Origin: Pseudomonadota bacterium
GTDB lineage: Bacteria > Pseudomonadota > Alphaproteobacteria > Sphingomonadales > Sphingomonadaceae
Assembly: GCA_023390415.1 (NCBI GenBank)
Contig: JAEWCW010000185.1
Location: 1 to 24,437 of the forward strand
Length of the DNA: 24,437 nucleotides
Direction: 5' to 3'
The notes below the pieces were generated by a model. The model was not told where the DNA came from. It worked only from the letters and a program-made list of their open reading frames with translations, and did no database searches. The number at the start of each line of letters is the position of its first letter. Within the stretch, counting starts at the first letter, position 1. This document shows, piece by piece, positions 21,098-24,437 of the stretch. The translations under genes were made by a program, and so were the position numbers.

Positions 21098-22885
21098 TCA
21101 CTTCTTGTAGAGTGCGTCGAGCCGCTCGCCGTAGACGGCCTTGATCACGTGGCGGCGGATCTTGATCGAGGGCGTGAGCATCTCGTTGTCGGTGGTGAAC
21201 GGCTCATCGGCGAGGATGAACCGGCGCACCTTCTCGATCACCGAGAGGCCGGCATTGACCCGATCGACCGCCGCGCCGATCGCGCGCAGATAATCGGGAT
21301 CGTCGCGCAGCGCCTCGGGCGTGCGGGCGGACTTCCCCTTCCCGGCCGCCCATCCGGCAGTCCACTCCGGATCGGGGACGATCAGGCCGACGATGTAGGG
21401 CCGCTTGTCGCCCGCCACCATTGCCTGGGCGATCTCCGGCTGAAGCGTGAGCATGCCCTCGACGCGCTGGGGCGCGACATTGTCGCCCTTGTCGAGGACG
21501 ATCAGGTCCTTCTTCCGATCGGTGATCGCGATCCGGCCGCGCTCGTCGAAATGGCCGATGTCGCCAGTGTGCAGCCAGCCGTCGACAATCGTCTTCTCGG
21601 TCAGCGCCGGGTTGCGCCAGTAGCCATGCATGACGAGCTCGCCGCGCACCAGGATCTCGCCGTCCTCTGCGATCCGGACCTGGGTCCTCCCGAGCGGCGG
21701 GCCGACCGTGTCCATCCGGATCCCGGCCTTCGGCCGGTTGCAGCTGATCACCGGGCCTGACTCGGTCTGGCCGTAGCCCTGGAGCACGGTGAGCCCGATC
21801 GAGTGGAAGAAAATGCCGACGTCCGGGTTGAGCGGCGCGCCGCCGGCGACCATCGCCTTGATCCGGCCGCCGAATCGCGCCGCGATCTTCGGGCGAAGCG
21901 TCCGGCCGAGGATGAAGTCCATGGGCTTGTCGAGCAGCGGCACGCCGCCGCGATAATCGCGCTCTCCGATCTGCAGCGCGCGCTTCATCAGATAATTGGT
22001 GAGCTTGCCCTGCTTCTCGACATTGTTGAGGATCCGCTGGCGGAGCACCTCGAACAGTCGCGGCACGACGACCATGATCGTGGGCCGGACCTCCTCGATG
22101 TTGGAGGCGAGCTTCTCGATGCCTTCGGAATAATAGATCTGCGCGCCGAGCCCGATCGGGAACATCTGCCCGCCCGTATGCTCGTAGGCGTGGCTGGACG
22201 GGAGGAAGGAGAGGAAGATCTCGTCCTCCCAGCCGAAATCCTCGGAGATGACCTCGACGCAGCCCTCGACATTGTGGAGCAATGCGCCGTGATGCTGCAT
22301 CACGCCGCGCGGCGCCCCGCCGGTGCCGGACGTGTAGATGATGCAGGCAAGGTCTCCCCGGCCCACGCGCGCCGCAGCAGTCGCGCGACCGGCGACGTCC
22401 TCCTCTCCACCCGCCACCAGCTCGGCCCAGTCGTGGCACTGGAAGCCCTGGCCCGCACGGACCGGCTCCATCGCGATCACATGTTCGCAGGCGGATTGGT
22501 GCGCCGCCGGAAGCAGCGGCTTGGCGAGCTTGGCGCCCGAGACGATCACCGCGCGGGCGCCGCTGTCGTCGAGGATATGCTGGTGATCGCGCTCGGTGTT
22601 GGTCGTGTAGGCGGGGACGGTGACGCAGCCCGCGGCCATGATCGCGAGGTCCGAGATCAGCCATTCCGGACGATTCTCTGAGACCAGCATCACCCGATCA
22701 CCGGGCGTCAGGCCGACCTTCTCCAGCGCGGAGGCTAGCCGCGCGACCTGCCCCGCGGCCTCGCGCCAGCTCGTCGATTGCCAGGCGCCCCCCTTCTTCG
22801 CCCAGAGAAAAGGCGAATCGCCCTTCTCCGCCGCGCGGGTGAAGAACATGGAGACAAGATTCGGAAAATGTTCGAACTGACGCAT
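21098..22885 (-). CDS. Long-chain fatty acid-CoA ligase (AMP-forming)
   Basis: 595 residues of the ANL superfamily, long-chain acyl-CoA synthetase type. Motifs: P-loop 'YTSGTGGAPRG' at 184-194, 'SFLPSSHAYEH' typical of long-chain ligases, 'GYGQTESGP' (370-378), 'GWLHTGDIG' (436-444), 'DRKKDLIVLDKGDNVAP' and C-terminal 'LTPSIKIRRHVI' with the likely catalytic Lys575. The P-loop departs from the usual TSGTTGxPKG by T189G and K193R. It activates fatty acids to acyl-CoA via acyl-adenylate, for beta-oxidation or lipid synthesis. GGAGGG precedes the ATG. It diverges from the ggt gene by 125 bp, in which I see nothing notable. Confidence 0.93.
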   Translation of the reverse strand: MRQFEHFPNLVSMFFTRAAEKGDSPFLWAKKGGAWQSTSWREAAGQVARLASALEKVGLTPGDRVMLVSENRPEWLISDLAIMAAGCVTVPAYTTNTERDHQHILDDSGARAVIVSGAKLAKPLLPAAHQSACEHVIAMEPVRAGQGFQCHDWAELVAGGEEDVAGRATAAARVGRGDLACIIYTSGTGGAPRGVMQHHGALLHNVEGCVEVISEDFGWEDEIFLSFLPSSHAYEHTGGQMFPIGLGAQIYYSEGIEKLASNIEEVRPTIMVVVPRLFEVLRQRILNNVEKQGKLTNYLMKRALQIGERDYRGGVPLLDKPMDFILGRTLRPKIAARFGGRIKAMVAGGAPLNPDVGIFFHSIGLTVLQGYGQTESGPVISCNRPKAGIRMDTVGPPLGRTQVRIAEDGEILVRGELVMHGYWRNPALTEKTIVDGWLHTGDIGHFDERGRIAITDRKKDLIVLDKGDNVAPQRVEGMLTLQPEIAQAMVAGDKRPYIVGLIVPDPEWTAGWAAGKGKSARTPEALRDDPDYLRAIGAAVDRVNAGLSVIEKVRRFILADEPFTTDNEMLTPSIKIRRHVIKAVYGERLDALYKK

Positions 22886-23010
22886 GGTCCCTCCCCGGGG
22901 CCGGCGCGGTTTCCGCGCTCGGAACGAGGTTTCTTAGCCGATTGAAGCGCCTTGGCCAGCCCGCGCGTCTCGGCTACGGCCCCGGGACCCAAAGACTGCG
23001 AAGGCCCGCG

Positions 23011-24437
23011 ATGTTGAGGAACCTGCGTCTGTTCTGGCTGTTCGCCGCGCTCGCCGTCGCGGGCTGCACCACCGTCCCCGACGAGCCCGCCGAGCGCCAC
23101 CCGATCTACGTCACCGCGGCCAATCCACTCGCCGCCGAGGCGGGTATGAATGTGCTTCGCCGCGGCGGAAGCGCGGTCGACGCGGCGATCGCGGTCCAGG
23201 CCATGCTCTCGCTGGTCGAGCCGCAAAGCTCCGGAATCGGCGGCGGCGCCTTCATGACCTATTATGACGCGGGAAGGCGCCGCGTGACCGTCTATGACGG
23301 CCGCGAGACCGCGCCCGCGGGCGCGACGCCGGACATGTTCGTGCGCGCGAACGGCGAGGCGATCCCGTTTGCGGAGGCGGTGGTCTCAGGCCGGGCGACT
23401 GGCGTTCCCGGGGTCGTGCGAATGCTCCACCAGGCGCACGGCGAGCATGGCTCGCTTCCCTGGAGCAGGCTGTTCGACGATGCCGAGCGGACCGCGCGCG
23501 ACGGCTTCGTCGTCAGCCCGCGGCTCGCGCGGATGATCGCCGGCAGCTACCCGCAGAACCGGTCCGCCGACGTCCGCGCCTATTTCGCCGAGGCCGACGG
23601 CACGTTGCTCGACGCCGGAGATCGCCTGCTCAACCCGGCCTATGCCGATTTCCTGCGCCGCCTCGCCGCCCAGGGTCCGGACGCGCTCTATCGCGGGCCG
23701 ACCGCGGCGCGGATCGTCGCAAAGGTGCGCGAGGGCGCTCTGCCCGGCAGCCTCACCCTCGACGATCTCACCGGCTACCGCGCCGTCGAGCGTGAGCCGC
23801 TTTGCCGCACCTATCGTATCTATCTCGTCTGCGTTCCACCGCCGCCGTCCAGCGGCGTGGCGCTGCTCCAGCTGCTCGCGATCCTCGAAGGCACGGACAT
23901 TGCCGGACGCGGCCCCGCCGACGCCCAGGCCTGGTTCCTCTTCGCGGAGGCGAGCCGGCTCATGTATGCGGACCGGGACCAATATGTCGCCGATCCGGCC
24001 TTCGTCTCGGTGCCGGTCGCGGGGCTGCTGGATCCGTCCTACGTCGCCCAGCGCCGTCGCATGGTCGGCGACCGGGCCGGCCAGCCGCCGCTCCCGGGGA
24101 CGCCGCCCGGTGCGCTCGCCGCGGCGCCGGATTTCACGATGGAGCCGGCCGGCACCACCCATTTCGTCGTCGGCGACGCTGAGGGGAACGTCGTCTCGAT
24201 CACCTCGACGGTGGAATCGATCTTCGGCTCCGGCCGCATGGTCGACGGCTTCTTCCTCAACAACCAGATGACCGATTTCTCCTTCCTGCCCCGCGACGCA
24301 AGCGGCCGGACCGCGGCCAATGCGGTTGCGCCGGGCAAGAGGCCGCGCTCGTCGATGACGCCGGCCATCCTGCTCCGCGATGGCCGGTTCGCCGGCGCGA
24401 TCGGCTCGCCCGGCGGAACCGCCATCCTCGCTTATGT
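23011..24437 (+). CDS. ggt: Gamma-glutamyltransferase with lipoprotein signal, C-terminus beyond the window
   Basis: The first 475 residues are visible. The start ATG at 23011 follows AAGG by seven bases. 'MLRNLRLFWLFAALAVAGC' is a lipoprotein signal (lipobox VAGC, Cys19). The GGT core follows: 'ANPLAAEAGMNVLRRGGSAVDAA', 'SSGIGGGAFM', 'DGRETAPAGA', 'GVPG' and the autoprocessing/catalytic Thr382 in 'AGTTHFVV', then 'FLNNQMTDFS' and 'GKRPRSSMTP', which bind the gamma-glutamyl group. GGTs are Ntn-hydrolases that self-cleave before this Thr and act on periplasmic glutathione. Remaining small-subunit residues lie past the right edge. Together with GloA/GloB and the Atm1-type exporter it adds to the glutathione theme. 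Confidence 0.95.
   Translation, partial: MLRNLRLFWLFAALAVAGCTTVPDEPAERHPIYVTAANPLAAEAGMNVLRRGGSAVDAAIAVQAMLSLVEPQSSGIGGGAFMTYYDAGRRRVTVYDGRETAPAGATPDMFVRANGEAIPFAEAVVSGRATGVPGVVRMLHQAHGEHGSLPWSRLFDDAERTARDGFVVSPRLARMIAGSYPQNRSADVRAYFAEADGTLLDAGDRLLNPAYADFLRRLAAQGPDALYRGPTAARIVAKVREGALPGSLTLDDLTGYRAVEREPLCRTYRIYLVCVPPPPSSGVALLQLLAILEGTDIAGRGPADAQAWFLFAEASRLMYADRDQYVADPAFVSVPVAGLLDPSYVAQRRRMVGDRAGQPPLPGTPPGALAAAPDFTMEPAGTTHFVVGDAEGNVVSITSTVESIFGSGRMVDGFFLNNQMTDFSFLPRDASGRTAANAVAPGKRPRSSMTPAILLRDGRFAGAIGSPGGTAILAY

Overview
The window is GC-rich (about two thirds G+C by eye) and densely coded. It looks like chromosomal DNA of an alphaproteobacterium, most likely Sphingomonadales. This rests on protein character: an Atm1-type ABC exporter very close to what I recall of the Novosphingobium NaAtm1 protein, a zf-TFIIB protein of sphingomonad type, an 'IVVTG' small exported protein, and a candidate EcfG-type general stress promoter. 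Nothing suggests a phage, plasmid, IS element, CRISPR array, tRNA or rRNA. No gap without a gene exceeds 300 bp; the largest is 5932-6170 (239 bp), a divergent regulatory region.

Layout. 1-2707 (-): the first 902 residues of an exported beta-propeller amidohydrolase that runs off the left edge. 2900-5074 (+): a fusion of a GH1-like glycosidase with an RmlD-type sugar-nucleotide reductase. 5075-5931 (-): a DUF2721 membrane protein, a PspC-domain protein and a 35-residue membrane microprotein. 5932-6170: a divergent control region with a textbook GG-N10-GC sigma-54 promoter, a PspF-like upstream box and a perfect 14-bp inverted repeat. 6171-6491 (+): a zf-TFIIB protein. 6501-7246 (-): an Mpo1-like protein translationally coupled to a small membrane protein. 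7305-8358 (-): a stress-type SDR oxidoreductase behind a 62-residue hydrophilic protein, with an EcfG-like promoter in front. 8489-9963 (+): a DUF2975 membrane protein, an XRE regulator and a six-helix membrane protein as one tight operon with a 15-bp palindromic operator. 9960-10229 (-): a small hypothetical protein. 10318-12822 (+): the Atm1-type exporter and a small exported protein. 12839-14839 (-): thrS. 14947-18669 (+): a four-gene run of DUF898/YjgN membrane protein, M48 metalloprotease, alpha/beta hydrolase and TPR protein. 18657-19363 (-): a frame-disrupted SIMPL-domain gene. 19475-21097 (+): gloA, gloB and a DUF6491-like lipoprotein. 21098-22885 (-): a long-chain acyl-CoA ligase. 23011-24437 (+): the start of a gamma-glutamyltransferase with a lipoprotein signal, cut by the right edge.

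How the genes fit together. Much of the window concerns envelope and stress upkeep: the PspC unit under a sigma-54 promoter, the SDR stress operon, the membrane-protein/protease operon, and glutathione-linked genes (Atm1-type export, methylglyoxal detoxification by GloA/GloB, GGT). The best candidate for an undescribed system is the small sigma-54-controlled unit of a 35-residue membrane peptide plus PspC, with a zinc-ribbon gene across the shared regulatory region. Second is the GH1-RmlD fusion. Gene packing is extreme: at several tail-to-tail junctions the two stop codons abut or overlap within one palindrome (TGATCA or CTAG).
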